Below, piece after piece: positions 47,700 through 56,918 of a stretch of DNA of 64,000 nt; the first letter of the stretch is position 1; every line of letters begins with the position of its first letter. This DNA comes from Acidobacteriota bacterium (GTDB taxonomy: Bacteria > Acidobacteriota > Blastocatellia > RBC074). Both the position numbers and the translations under genes were made by a program. The stretch lies in assembly GCA_016196035.1 (NCBI GenBank), contig JACPYM010000029.1, positions 186,001-250,000 of the forward strand, read 5' to 3'. The notes under the pieces are model-generated. The model searched no databases. It was not told where the DNA came from and saw nothing but the letters and a program-made list of their open reading frames with translations.

Positions 47700-50651
47700 C
47701 TAACGTCTGGTCACGACATAAAGCGGGAACGTTTTGAAGCCCGGCGGCAATTCAAACGTCGCGTGTTGCCGGTTGTTGGTCAACGCCAGGACGCGCTGGG
47801 TGAGCCAGCTTCCCAGTTTGTCCACGTAAACCAACCCGCCGCCTGTGCTCACCTCCGGGTTTCCGTTCAAGCCTTCGAGCAAGGCCCAAGTGAAAGCGCC
47901 GTGGCCTTTGTCGCGCAGTTCCTCGGCCTTTTCGTCATTGGAGGAAGCCGCGAAAAAGACGACGCCTTTGTAGGTGCTTTTCAATTCCTTGAGCGCTTGG
48001 GTCAGCCCGCCGCCGCCTTTCTGTTTGCCGGTTCCCGAAGCGGCGGCGGCGCGGCAGGAATCAATAAAGAGAAACGGCTTGGTGCCATTGACCGCCGTCA
48101 ACCCGTCGAGCAGCGTGCTCCATTTCACGTCGAACAGTTCTGGCTCTTCGTTGGCATCGTGTTCGTGCGCGTAAAAGAAATAGTTCTGTTTGCCGTCCAA
48201 TCCGCCGTGCCCCGACAAATACAACATCACCACATCGCCTTGTTTGGTGTTTTCGCGCAACCAGCGCAGGCCGCGAATGATTTCGGTGCGTGTGGCCTGC
48301 TCGTTGGCGAGCACTTTGGTGTGGACTTGATTGAATAACTGACCTTGTTGCGCCTGAAAGCGCGCGGCGATTTCGGCGGCATCCTTGTCGGCGAAATCCA
48401 GCTTGAAGGCGGGCTGTTTGTAGCTGGCGATGCCGACCGCCAGCAGGACGAGGTTGGGTTTGTCCTCATCACTGCCTTTGCCGGTATACGTGACCTTGCG
48501 CAATTCGGGCAACGATTCAGCCTTGCCATTCGAGGCAATCACGGCCAGCGTATTCGCGCCCGTTTGCAAGCGCACCTGCATTTCGACCTGACTGCCGTTG
48601 AGCGCGGCCACCTGCGCGCCGTTAAGCAGCAGCTTCATTTCAGCGGGCGGCAACGCGACGGGCGAGGCGCGTTTGGCGACGGCCTTGATCGTCAGCATTT
48701 CGCTCGCGGTGACGCTCTCTTCACGTTCGGGCGCGGTGATGACGACCACCGGCGGCAGCAACGTCAGCACATCTGGCGTGCTGTTGTTGTTGTTGGCGGC
48801 AAAGCTGGCCCCGCGCTTTTCATTCGCCGTCTTGAGCGCGAGTTCCAGATTGCCGCGCGTGCGCAGGTATTCGTTGACGACATCGGGGCGATAGAACTGC
48901 TCTTTGAATTGTGAGGCGGGGAAATAGTCTGCGGCTTGGTCTATGCCGTGATTGACGTGCCAGCCGATGTAGCGGTCGCCGTTGAGGCTGGCGGTGTAAT
49001 AACCCTGTGGCGTCCAGGCGACCCATTCGTTGTCTTGCGCGACAAAGATTGAGAGCAGCGGTTTGACCTCCTTTTCTTTAGACTCCAAATCCCATAGTCG
49101 AATCGTCTGGTCAGCAGAGCCTGATACCAGTGTGCGATTGTCGGGCGAGACCGCCACTGCCCGAACATCACCAGTGTGACCAACGAATTCGCGCAGCTTT
49201 TTGCCCGTTTGCATTTCGTAAAGTGTAAGAAAGCCACTAGCGGCCCCGCTCACGACCTGTTGCCCGTCACGGGTGAAACTAAAACAGTGATGAACAAAAC
49301 CAGAGGACGAATTTCGAGAGATTGTGCGTTCGACCTTGCCATTGCGTAGAATTTGCAAATTTGGGTCTGAGTCGTTGATTGTCTTAAGTGAGTAAGAACC
49401 AGTGCTGACATTCGCGCGTGTAAAGGCCGTTTCATCCTGAGGAGTGCTGTCGAGGTTCACTTTATAGCCTGTGTTAGTCTGGAACACGATGCTGCGCTGT
49501 AAGGGCCTACGTTGATTAGCATCTTTATCATCATCATCATCATTCTCGTTACCGAAAGCAATGGACTGGCTATCGTGAGCAAAACCGACTGCAAAAACCC
49601 TTTGCCCTTTTCCTGCAAGCATATGGGCGATTTGGCCGTTCTCAGGATTCCAAAGGTAGATTGGGAAGTTAGCCCCCCCAGCAGTCGCCACCAGTTTACC
49701 ACTAGGTGAAAAAGTGGTAGCGCGGACGATATTGTCGTGTTTGCCAAATCCCGTCACAATCGCGCCAGAAGGAAAAGCCAGTACATAACAGTTATAGCTG
49801 GGACCTTCACCGAACCCGGAAAGCAGGCGGCTACCATCAGGACTAACTGAGATGCTGAGTACTTGTGCCCCTTGCTGAGATAGCTCCTTAATGAATTCAC
49901 CCGTATGTGCATCCCAAAGCAGAACTCTTTTATCACCACCAGAGAATAAGAAACGCCCATCCGGTGAAAAGGCGACGCTGCTAACGTGGTCACTGTGTTT
50001 GTTCTCCAGGTCTTTGATCAGCGTGCCGTGTGCCGCGTCCCAAAGCTTTAACGTATAGTCATAGCTACCAGTCGCGATCTGTTTGCCATCAGGTGAAAAT
50101 GCAACAGCGTAGATTTCTTTGGTATGTCCGCGTAACGGTGGGTATGCCTCTTTTATTGGGTTCGCAACGAGGTCCCATATACGCGCGGTGTGGTCGCCGC
50201 TACCAGAAACTAAATAACGTCCATCTGGCGAGAAGGCGAGCGCAAGGATAATGTTGTCATGCCCTTTAAGTAACGTACCAACGACTGCGCCTGTACGGAA
50301 GTTATGTAGCCGAATAGCGGAGGCATTCGCCCGGTCCCCTACAAGCAATCCGCCAACCGCCAAATATCGCTCATCCGGTGATAGTGCCATCGCATAAATT
50401 TTCCCTTCGATACCATCGCCGATTTCCCCTTGAATGGTGCGGGCCAGCCGCCCGGTTTCGACATCCCAGACACGAATTACTTTGTCTTCTCCGGCAGAGA
50501 TCAGATATTTGCCGTCGCGCGTGAAAATCACTTTCCAGATAGTGGATGTGTGGCCGCCAGTATTGAGCACCAGACGCGGGTCGTCGGCACGAGCGCAGAC
50601 GGCGGCGGCGAGCAGCAAGAGCCAGAAGGAATGAAGGGGGATGTGTTTCAT
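47700..50651 (-). CDS. WD40-repeat protein with C-terminal caspase-like (peptidase C14) domain
   Basis: 983 aa. A signal peptide (MKHIPLHSFWLLLLAAAVCARA) is followed by about 12 WD40 blades (about 30-545; many SPDGRYLVSGSGDHTARIWD-type units), an Ig-like spacer (about 640-725) and a caspase fold. The dyad is His in MLYLSGHGG (about 812) and Cys in FIDSCRAA (about 863). An acidic D-rich run (NENDDDDDKDANQRR, about 369-383) is encoded by a trinucleotide repeat. The WD40 part (about 48.9-50.6 kb) is slightly more AT-rich than the caspase part. Such proteins resemble bacterial metacaspases; whether exported activity has a role in lysis or signalling is unknown. Confidence 0.92.
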   Translation of the reverse strand: MKHIPLHSFWLLLLAAAVCARADDPRLVLNTGGHTSTIWKVIFTRDGKYLISAGEDKVIRVWDVETGRLARTIQGEIGDGIEGKIYAMALSPDERYLAVGGLLVGDRANASAIRLHNFRTGAVVGTLLKGHDNIILALAFSPDGRYLVSGSGDHTARIWDLVANPIKEAYPPLRGHTKEIYAVAFSPDGKQIATGSYDYTLKLWDAAHGTLIKDLENKHSDHVSSVAFSPDGRFLFSGGDKRVLLWDAHTGEFIKELSQQGAQVLSISVSPDGSRLLSGFGEGPSYNCYVLAFPSGAIVTGFGKHDNIVRATTFSPSGKLVATAGGANFPIYLWNPENGQIAHMLAGKGQRVFAVGFAHDSQSIAFGNENDDDDDKDANQRRPLQRSIVFQTNTGYKVNLDSTPQDETAFTRANVSTGSYSLKTINDSDPNLQILRNGKVERTISRNSSSGFVHHCFSFTRDGQQVVSGAASGFLTLYEMQTGKKLREFVGHTGDVRAVAVSPDNRTLVSGSADQTIRLWDLESKEKEVKPLLSIFVAQDNEWVAWTPQGYYTASLNGDRYIGWHVNHGIDQAADYFPASQFKEQFYRPDVVNEYLRTRGNLELALKTANEKRGASFAANNNNSTPDVLTLLPPVVVITAPEREESVTASEMLTIKAVAKRASPVALPPAEMKLLLNGAQVAALNGSQVEMQVRLQTGANTLAVIASNGKAESLPELRKVTYTGKGSDEDKPNLVLLAVGIASYKQPAFKLDFADKDAAEIAARFQAQQGQLFNQVHTKVLANEQATRTEIIRGLRWLRENTKQGDVVMLYLSGHGGLDGKQNYFFYAHEHDANEEPELFDVKWSTLLDGLTAVNGTKPFLFIDSCRAAAASGTGKQKGGGGLTQALKELKSTYKGVVFFAASSNDEKAEELRDKGHGAFTWALLEGLNGNPEVSTGGGLVYVDKLGSWLTQRVLALTNNRQHATFELPPGFKTFPLYVVTRR

Positions 50652-50683
50652 CGGGTTTTACCTCACACAAAAATTGCGAAGCC

Positions 50684-50891
50684 TTTGGAGTGCGGCGGCT
50701 CGACGCCGCTTTGTTATACCACTCGCGCAGCCCAGCCGCTGGCGGTCACCAACTGCTTCCGCTTCTCTCGTTCGCTGGTGCAGAGCGGGAAGCCTCGTTC
50801 GCTGGTGCAGAGCGGGAAGCCTCGTTGTTCGGCCAAACGGCGCCATCACGAAGCGGCGTAACAAAGCGGCGTCGAGCCGCCGCACTCCAAA
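50684..50891. repeat. REPIN-like pair left of the RAYT (family A)
   Basis: The unit TTTGGAGTGCGGCGGCTCGA and its continuation (CGCCGCTTTGTTA) is at 50684-50717, and its inverted copy at 50859-50891. The GGAG tetranucleotide before a GCGGCG/CGCCGC hairpin is the hallmark of REPs served by RAYT transposases. Between the arms a 27-bp tandem duplicate lies at about 50768-50820 (TTCGCTGGTGCAGAGCGGGA...). Confidence 0.88.
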
Positions 50892-50989
50892 AGAGCCGCC
50901 GCACTCCAAAAGAGCCGCCGCACTTCAAAAGAGCCGCCGCACTCCAAAAGAGCCGCCGCACTTCAAAAGAGCCGCCGCACTTCAAAAGA
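50876..50989. repeat. Six tandem 19-bp repeats at the RAYT 3' side
   Basis: GCCGCCGCACTCCAAAAGA occurs six times head-to-tail (50876, 50895, 50914, 50933, 50952, 50971); copies 3, 5 and 6 have T instead of the second C in ACTCC. The unit is the outer end of the family A REP, amplified in tandem. There are no spacers, so this is not a CRISPR. Confidence 0.95.
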
Positions 50990-51006
50990 GGAGGTGCGCA
51001 CCAAAG

Positions 51007-51555
51007 TTAAAAGTCATCTAGCACTTTTACGGCATCTGTTTTGAAACTGTAAATCGTCCGCACCATGGCTGGTGTCGCCGTGCGCTCGAACCAGGCAGCG
51101 GAACCCCAACGGTATTGATTGGCGATGGGAACCAAGCCGTGTTTGACCGGGTTCTGATGCACATAATTCAAGCGCGCCAGATACGATTTCTCGAACGTCA
51201 GTTTCGTATCCCAATAGTTGAACCAGACGACACGGCCCGGTTTGTTGACCAGCTTGTTTAATTCGCGCGCCGTTTCAGAGTGCAAATGGTCTACCAGGTT
51301 TTTCAAGTTCTGCGCGCCGGCTGCGCTGCGGGCGACAAAGTGATAATGGTTGCTGAAGACCGCCCAAGCCTCCAATTGCCAGCCTTTTTCTTTGGCTAGG
51401 GTCAGCAGTGAGCTTTCCAGCAAATCCAACGCTGCCGGCGTTTTGAATAAATGCTGTTTGTAAATCGTCGTCCCTGTAAGCATAAACACTCCGTCTGACC
51501 CCAACCGGTGCAACGGCGCATGCGGCCAATCTTTGCTGGGTTGTAGCTCTTCCAT
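51007..51555 (-). CDS. REP-associated tyrosine transposase (RAYT, Y1/IS200-like)
   Basis: 182 aa. It has a single-domain HUH nuclease of the Y1 family: the His pair is in AWAVFSNHYHFVAR (HxH, about residues 70-72) and the catalytic Tyr in ARLNYVHQNPVKHGLV (about 131). RAYTs nick REP hairpins and are thought to mobilise REPINs. The gene is flanked on both sides by matching GGAG-type REPs, and its ribosome site (AAAGGGG) is provided by the edge of the right REP. The length is close to the normal RAYT size and the gene looks intact. Confidence 0.9.
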   Translation of the reverse strand: MEELQPSKDWPHAPLHRLGSDGVFMLTGTTIYKQHLFKTPAALDLLESSLLTLAKEKGWQLEAWAVFSNHYHFVARSAAGAQNLKNLVDHLHSETARELNKLVNKPGRVVWFNYWDTKLTFEKSYLARLNYVHQNPVKHGLVPIANQYRWGSAAWFERTATPAMVRTIYSFKTDAVKVLDDF

Positions 51556-51567
51556 TTGGATGTCCCC

Positions 51568-51761
51568 TTTGGAGTGCGGCGGCCCGACGCTGCTTTGTTA
51601 GGCCACTTGATTTTTACGAACCACGATTGTTGGCGGAACCTCCCGCGTGCCAGCCATGCGCATTTGCGGTGAGGTCAGACAGCCGGAAGCAAGGCTGGTT
51701 TTCCCATTCGCTCAATCGCTAAGTGGAGTGACAAGGCGTCGTCGAGCCGCCGCACTCCAAA
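51568..51761. repeat. REPIN-like pair right of the RAYT (family A)
   Basis: TTTGGAGTGCGGCGGCCCGA at 51568-51600 and an inverted, slightly degenerate copy at 51731-51761 (ACAAGGCGTCGTCGAGCCGC...). Together with 50684-50891 these form two REP pairs around the transposase. Confidence 0.85.
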
Positions 51762-51764
51762 GAG

Positions 51765-52670
51765 TTACGGCACCACGCACGGCCCGGCAGGCAGGAGGTG
51801 CGCTAGTGCGTCGTAGCGAATGATCTGGGTTTTCTTTACGTCTTTTTGTGGACGGGTGACCAGCTTGCGCTGGATGACTGGCGTGTCGCCGCACGGGTCA
51901 GCACCGCGCACCAGCCATGTCACACCCTCTTTGCCTTCCCAAACCAGCCAGGCTTCCTGCCCGTCTTTCAACGTTTCGACGCCGCCCAGATCGGCGACTT
52001 TGGGCAGCGATTTGTCTACGATAAGCACGCCGTAATTGACCGGCAGCAACAGAAACTGGATGGCAACCAAGAGGCCGAGCAACAAACATCCCGCCCGCGA
52101 CCACGCGGTTTGCGCGGCCAGACGGCGCGCCGCCAAGCACAGGCTGCCCGTCAACAGCAGGCCCGCCGTGAGCACGGTGAAATAGAACGCCGCCTTGTTG
52201 GCATCGAACAGCACCTCGCGCAAGCCCTGCGCCGCGGGCACGCAATCGGCCAGCAACAGATTGTGCAACGCGAAACAGTGGCGCATGAGGACTTGAATCA
52301 ATAGCACGGCAATCACGACGCCCAGCCACGCCAGCCGCCCCGGTTGCGCCCACCACGCGGCTACGCGCCCGCCCTGCGTGCGTAACCACGCCACGCGCCC
52401 CAGCAGCCATCCCAGCAAGAGAAACGGCAGACTCACGAGCACGACGTTGGGCAGCAGCGAGGCGAAGAAGATTAGAAAGCGCGCGCCGGTGAACACATAC
52501 CGTTCATCAAGCACACTCAAATCCGTCCCTACGCCGAGCGTGGTCAGATGAAAGCGCAAGGCCAGATAACCGGCGGCATAGAGCGCAAAACTGCCGAGCG
52601 TGGCGTAACCAGCCCAACCGCTCGACAACTCTTTCAGCTTGGCGGTCAACTCGTCGTAGGTATTCGTCAT
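51765..52670 (-). CDS. Polytopic membrane protein of unknown function
   Basis: 301 aa with about five transmembrane segments (about 22-42, 60-85, 105-125, 155-178, 190-210) and a C-terminal soluble domain of about 85 residues that contains a C..C pair (GADPCGDTP...PAGPCVVP). Not recognised. The ATG at 52670 was preferred because the upstream frame looks non-coding. The stop is 3 bases from the right REP copy, so the element inserted almost into the gene end. Confidence 0.6.
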   Translation of the reverse strand: MTNTYDELTAKLKELSSGWAGYATLGSFALYAAGYLALRFHLTTLGVGTDLSVLDERYVFTGARFLIFFASLLPNVVLVSLPFLLLGWLLGRVAWLRTQGGRVAAWWAQPGRLAWLGVVIAVLLIQVLMRHCFALHNLLLADCVPAAQGLREVLFDANKAAFYFTVLTAGLLLTGSLCLAARRLAAQTAWSRAGCLLLGLLVAIQFLLLPVNYGVLIVDKSLPKVADLGGVETLKDGQEAWLVWEGKEGVTWLVRGADPCGDTPVIQRKLVTRPQKDVKKTQIIRYDALAHLLPAGPCVVP

Positions 52671-52761
52671 AGCAACTCTTGAGGCATTGCTGGGGCCAGG
52701 GAACAGACTACCGAGAGCGAGCCAAAGATTAGTGCGCGTCCGGTAAAATCGCAATGCTTGG

Positions 52762-53010
52762 GACTGAAGCGGGTGCGTCAAAGTTTTGCACAGGCGGAAA
52801 CGAACGTTTCAGCGCGCGTAGCGCAACCTGCCGAGGTTGCGCGGTGTCGCAGCTACGGCCGCGTAGCGCAACCTGCCGAGGGTGCGCGGTGTCCAAGCTA
52901 CGGCCAAGGCTTCACTTGCGACACCGCGCAACCTCGGCAGGTTGCGCTACGCGCACCGCAGCCGCCCGGCTTGCCTTTGTGCAAAACTTTGACGCACACC
53001 CGACTGAAGC
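52762..53010. mobile_element. MITE-like element with 20-bp terminal inverted repeats and 9-bp direct repeats
   Basis: Termini GTGCGTCAAAGTTTTGCACA at 52773-52792 and its inverse at 52978-52997. The 9-bp sequence GACTGAAGC occurs immediately outside both (52762-52770 and 53002-53010), as expected for a target-site duplication. Inside are two direct copies (52816-52860 and 52861-52905) and one inverted copy (52917-52954) of a GCGTAGCGCAACCTGCCGAG-type hairpin unit. No coding capacity. Lies between hutU and the membrane-protein gene. Confidence 0.85.
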
Positions 53011-53020
53011 TGGTTTAAGG

Positions 53021-54673
53021 CTAGCGCATCGGAATCTTCAGCCCATGCTCCTGCGCTTCTTCAATCGCCTTCTCATAGCCCGCGTCTACGTGCCGAATGA
53101 TGCCCATGCCCGGATCGGTCGTCAGCACACGCCGCAAGCGCTTTGCCGCATCGTCTGTGCCATCCGCCACGACGACCATCCCTGCGTGCAGCGAGTAGCC
53201 GATGCCCACGCCACCGCCGTTGTGCACCGAGACCCACGAAGCGCCCGCCGCCGTGTTCACCAGCGCATTCAAAATCGGCCAGTCGGCGACGGCGTCCGAA
53301 CTGTCCAACATTCCTTCCGTCTCGCGGTAGGGCGAAGCCACCGAGCCGGAATCCAAATGATCGCGGCCAATCACGATGGGGGCTTCGAGTTCGCCCTTGC
53401 GCACGAGGTCGTTCAAGGCTTCGCCAAACGTCGCGCGGTCGCCGTAACCGAGCCAGCAAACGCGCGCGGGCAAACCTTGAAAATGGATGCGTTCGCGCGC
53501 CAGCTTCATCCAGCGTTCCAAGATTGGATCGTCGGGGAAGATTTCCAGCGCCAGATCGTCGGTGCGGCGAATGTCGGCGGGGTTGCCTGAGAGCGCGACC
53601 CAGCGGAACGGCCCGCGCCCTTCACAAAAGAGCGGGCGGATGTATTCGGGCACGAAGCCGGGAATCTCAAACGCATCCGTTACGCCCTGTTTCACCGCCT
53701 GCGCGCGGATGTTGTTGCCGTAATCGAAAGTCACTGCGCCCAGCCGTTTCAATTCGAGCATCGCCTGAACGTGCGCGGCCATCGCGGCCATTGAATGCTT
53801 GACATATTCGCTTGGATTGTCGCGCCGCAACATCAACGCTTCATCCAGTGTCATCCCATTCGGCACATAGCCATTCAACGCATCGTGCGCGCTGGTCTGA
53901 TCGGTCAGCACGTCGGGCACGATGTTGCGCCTGACCATCTCTGGCAGCACGTCGGCGCAATTGCCGACGAGGCCGACTGAAAGGGCGCGGCCTTGTTGCC
54001 GGGCTTCATTCAATAGCCGCAACGCATCGTCGAGGTTGTAACTGAGCGCGTCGCAATAGCCGGTGGCGATGCGTTTCTCGATGCGCGTGGGGTCAACGTC
54101 AATGCCCAGGAAGCACGCGCCGTTCATCGTTGCGGCCAGCGGTTGCGCGCCACCCATCCCGCCGATGCCGCCTGAGACGACGAGCTTGCCGTTCAGCGAA
54201 CCGCCGAAATGTTTGACGCCGACTGCGGCGAAGGTTTCAAACGTGCCTTGCACGATGCCTTGCGAGCCGATGTAAATCCACGAACCGGCGGTCATCTGGC
54301 CGTACATCATCAGGCCGAGTTTATCCAGACGATGAAACTCGTCCCAGTTCGACCACTGACCGACCAGATTGGAATTGGCGATCAGCACGCGCGGCGCGTC
54401 TTCGTGCGTGCGGAAGATGCCGACCGGCTTGCCCGATTGCACCAGCAGCGTCTCGTCGTTTTCCAGCGCTTGCAGCGAACGGACGAGGGCGTTAAACGCG
54501 GGCCAGTTGCGCGCGGCCTTGCCGGTACCGCCATAAACGACCAGGTCATCGGGGCGCTCGGCGACTTCGGGGTCGAGGTTGTTCATCAGCATTCTGAGCG
54601 CAGCTTCCTGCACCCAGCCTTTGCAACTCAGTTGTGTGCCGCGCGCGGCGCGAATCGGATTTCGTTGATTCAT
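53021..54673 (-). CDS. hutU: Urocanate hydratase
   Basis: 550 aa, cytosolic. It converts urocanate to imidazolone propionate with tightly bound NAD+, the second step of histidine breakdown. Seen: the N-terminal [32 protein letters not shown], the [13 protein letters not shown] dinucleotide motif, and late [19 protein letters not shown] plus [13 protein letters not shown]. The length equals the family norm. The start has AGAAAGG about 8 bases upstream. hutH lies 3 kb further on the same strand; other genes lie between. Confidence 0.97.
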   Translation of the reverse strand: MNQRNPIRAARGTQLSCKGWVQEAALRMLMNNLDPEVAERPDDLVVYGGTGKAARNWPAFNALVRSLQALENDETLLVQSGKPVGIFRTHEDAPRVLIANSNLVGQWSNWDEFHRLDKLGLMMYGQMTAGSWIYIGSQGIVQGTFETFAAVGVKHFGGSLNGKLVVSGGIGGMGGAQPLAATMNGACFLGIDVDPTRIEKRIATGYCDALSYNLDDALRLLNEARQQGRALSVGLVGNCADVLPEMVRRNIVPDVLTDQTSAHDALNGYVPNGMTLDEALMLRRDNPSEYVKHSMAAMAAHVQAMLELKRLGAVTFDYGNNIRAQAVKQGVTDAFEIPGFVPEYIRPLFCEGRGPFRWVALSGNPADIRRTDDLALEIFPDDPILERWMKLARERIHFQGLPARVCWLGYGDRATFGEALNDLVRKGELEAPIVIGRDHLDSGSVASPYRETEGMLDSSDAVADWPILNALVNTAAGASWVSVHNGGGVGIGYSLHAGMVVVADGTDDAAKRLRRVLTTDPGMGIIRHVDAGYEKAIEEAQEHGLKIPMR

Positions 54674-54754
54674 CGTGATGCCTTTCTTCGTGGTGTTGAC
54701 AGCTTCGTGCTAAATTCTCGTTGGCTCATCACCAACAATCAATGGAGAAAAACT

Positions 54755-55810
54755 ATGACGAAAAAATGGCGCGTCGCCATTCTAGGGCTGGGGCATTGGT
54801 ATTCGGCTTACAACTTGGTGCGGGCGTTGCGCGAATACGACAAAGCAGAACTGGTCGCGGTCGCGTGGCACAACGCTACGCAATTGGCGGAATTCAGCAC
54901 GACGTTTGGCGTGCGCGGTTACGCCGATTACGAAACGTTGCTTGCGCGCGAAGAGCTTGACCTGGTGCATCTCGCCGCGCCCGTCGCCGAGTTGCCTGCG
55001 TTGACCATCATGGCAGCGCGCGCAGGCAAGCACCTTGTGCTGGGCAAGCCGATGGCCATGACGCTGGCGCAGGCCGATGAAATGGTCGCTGCCGTTGCGC
55101 AAGCGGGCGTCAAGTGCGTTGCCTTTCAAGGCCTCAAGCGGCTGCAATCAGCCAAACTGAAAGCGCGCATTGAAGCTGGCGAAATCGGCGACATCCTTGT
55201 GATGCACCAAACCGCGCGCTGGTCTATCGCCGAAGACTGGTACCGCTCCGGTCAGCCCGGCTGGTTCGTTGACCCGGCGCAAGTGCCGGGCGGCGCGTTT
55301 ATTGACGAAGGCATTTATTGGATGGACTTCCTGCGCTGGCTGGCCGGCAGCGAAATCGTGCAAGTTGAAGCGAAGATGGCGAACCTCGTTCATCGCGCGT
55401 TGGCGGTCGAAGACTGGGGCATGGCGACGTTCACCTTTGCGAATGGCATCGTGGCTACGCTCGAAGCCGCGTGGACGATCAACGCACCACACGCGACTGG
55501 GCCTTCGCCCAAACGGAACGCAGTGTTGCGCACCGAAATCATCGGCACACGCGGCGAAATTATCGAAGACAGCTTGCGCTCGCCGAGCCGGGCCGTGCTT
55601 GCTGCAGGCGCGGCCAATTGGGTTTACGAACGCGAGTCGGCTGAAATCTTAAGCGCGCCCGCGCCTTTTCCGCTGGATCATTTGATCGAATGCGTCGAAC
55701 GCGATTTGCCGTCACCGGCTTCGATTGAAGAAGCGCGGGCGTCCTTGCGCGTGGCGTTGGCTGCGTATGAGGCGGCGCGTGAGGGGCGATCTGTGCGGCT
55801 TTCGGACTGA
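54755..55810 (+). CDS. Gfo/Idh/MocA family NAD(P)-dependent oxidoreductase
   Basis: 351 aa. It has an N-terminal Rossmann fold (WRVAILGLGHWYSAYNLVRAL, glycine motif GLGHWY) and the GKHLVLGKPMAMTLAQADEMVA segment, equivalent to the EKP motif (here GKP). A C-terminal alpha/beta domain contains the conserved GGAFIDEGIYWMDFLRWLAG His-free substrate loop. Usually acts on sugars, inositols or biliverdin; the substrate is not shown. It starts at 54755 (TGGAGAAAAACT upstream). It is oriented opposite to hutU. DUF1080 proteins, seen as a relic at 57.4 kb, commonly neighbour this family. Confidence 0.88.
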   Translation: MTKKWRVAILGLGHWYSAYNLVRALREYDKAELVAVAWHNATQLAEFSTTFGVRGYADYETLLAREELDLVHLAAPVAELPALTIMAARAGKHLVLGKPMAMTLAQADEMVAAVAQAGVKCVAFQGLKRLQSAKLKARIEAGEIGDILVMHQTARWSIAEDWYRSGQPGWFVDPAQVPGGAFIDEGIYWMDFLRWLAGSEIVQVEAKMANLVHRALAVEDWGMATFTFANGIVATLEAAWTINAPHATGPSPKRNAVLRTEIIGTRGEIIEDSLRSPSRAVLAAGAANWVYERESAEILSAPAPFPLDHLIECVERDLPSPASIEEARASLRVALAAYEAAREGRSVRLSD

Positions 55811-55833
55811 ACCCGAAGTAGAGGAGTACAAGT

Positions 55834-56376
55834 TCATTTCTTTTCCGCATGGAACATCCAGCGTATGCCGAATTTGTCATTCAGCGCTCCGTAAAGCCCG
55901 TAAGGTTGATCGCTGAGAGGGTCAGTTACGTCAGCGCCCTCTGAGAGCTTGCGAAAGAGGATAGTGGTATCGCTTGGTGTTCCTCCGCTAAGGTAAAGAC
56001 AGAGGGTGTTCCCCTTTACCGGAGTTTGAGCAGGACGAAGCCAATCAGATGCCGAAATATCAACCAGCGGACTCTTGAGCCTGGCATTGAGCACTCTGGC
56101 GTGCAGGGAAGCAGGAAAAACAGCCTTCATCGGTGATTCACCAACTGTCGTAAGCGTCAACTCACCGCCAAAGACGGAGCGATAGAAATCCATGGCCTGC
56201 TTGCAATTGCCATCGAACAGTATGTAAGACGATAGCTGCATGGTTGAACCTTTCTCTTCTTTCAAAGTTGTATTCTGCTGCGACGTGGCGCTGCGGGGGG
56301 AATTGAGCGAGGCGCGCGGCGAAGCGCCGAAATCCATCAAAACGCCGATGACCAACAAAGTGATACGAAGATGCAT
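55834..56376 (-). CDS. VOC/PhnB-like glyoxalase-fold protein
   Basis: The core (from MQLSSYILFDGNCKQAMDFYRSVFG, 135 aa) is a PhnB-type VOC protein with TLTTVGESP, TLCLYLSGGTPSDTTILFRKLSEGADV and PLSDQPYGLYGALNDKFGIRWMF. Two starts have ribosome sites: 56376 (AGGAGG), which adds a signal-like N-terminus MHLRITLLVIGVLMDFG, and 56241 (AGAAAGG), which gives the cytosolic core. The inner one fits the family better. It is the third gene of the ArsR-SRPBCC-VOC operon, a group used widely in small stress-response or environmental sensing loci; its chemistry is unknown. Confidence 0.85.
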   Translation of the reverse strand: MHLRITLLVIGVLMDFGASPRASLNSPRSATSQQNTTLKEEKGSTMQLSSYILFDGNCKQAMDFYRSVFGGELTLTTVGESPMKAVFPASLHARVLNARLKSPLVDISASDWLRPAQTPVKGNTLCLYLSGGTPSDTTILFRKLSEGADVTDPLSDQPYGLYGALNDKFGIRWMFHAEKK

Positions 56377-56429
56377 TTAGACCTCCTGAAGTAAATACCG
56401 CAAGTGATAAAGACCGCGCGCTTGCTCCC

Positions 56430-56918
56430 TTACCCTTTGGCTAAGAGATCGTCTAACTGACTGTGCGCGACGGTGAGCGCTGGTTGCATGCCCGCCTTGA
56501 CCATGCCATCTCGCGCCGCCACTGAGCGGCAAATAGTTTGAATCGTGACTTTGGTTCGATCACCCGGCAATCCTTCAAACGAAGCGAATTCCAAAACGAC
56601 GTGACCGCGTTCGGGCAGGCCTTCAAATTCCGAAGTCTTGACGATGCGTTCCGGGGCGGTGACTTCGTGATAGACGCCGTTGAAACCAAATTGCATACCG
56701 TTGGCGTGCGTATGCGTGTGGTGATATGAACCGCCCGTCCGGCAATCCAGCACGTCAATCACCATGTTCAGCTCTTTGGGTAAGAGCCATTGCGCGAGCA
56801 ACGCCGGATCAGTGAAAGCGTTGAACACCATTTCCCGTGGCGCCTCGAACTCGCGGATGATGAAGAACTCTTGCTTACCTGGTTCCGCTTTGATTTCTGT
56901 CGTATTTTTCCTGGTCAT
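56430..56918 (-). CDS. SRPBCC family protein (AHSA1-like)
   Basis: 162 aa, cytosolic START/Bet v1-like fold. Typical pieces: FIIREFEAPREMVFNAFTDPALLAQWL, then the beta-strand region YHEVTAPERIVKTSEFEGLPERGHVVLEF and the C-terminal helix MQPALTVAHSQLDDLLA. The ATG at 56918 overlaps the stop of the ArsR gene by 4 bases (ATGA), so the two are coupled. This ArsR-SRPBCC pairing is common and usually self-regulated. Confidence 0.88.
   Translation of the reverse strand: MTRKNTTEIKAEPGKQEFFIIREFEAPREMVFNAFTDPALLAQWLLPKELNMVIDVLDCRTGGSYHHTHTHANGMQFGFNGVYHEVTAPERIVKTSEFEGLPERGHVVLEFASFEGLPGDRTKVTIQTICRSVAARDGMVKAGMQPALTVAHSQLDDLLAKG

Noticed and set aside
50876-50989. Possible CRISPR array (six short repeats)
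   Set aside because: The six 19-bp copies are directly adjacent with no unique spacers, and no cas genes are present; it is a tandem repeat of a REP end.
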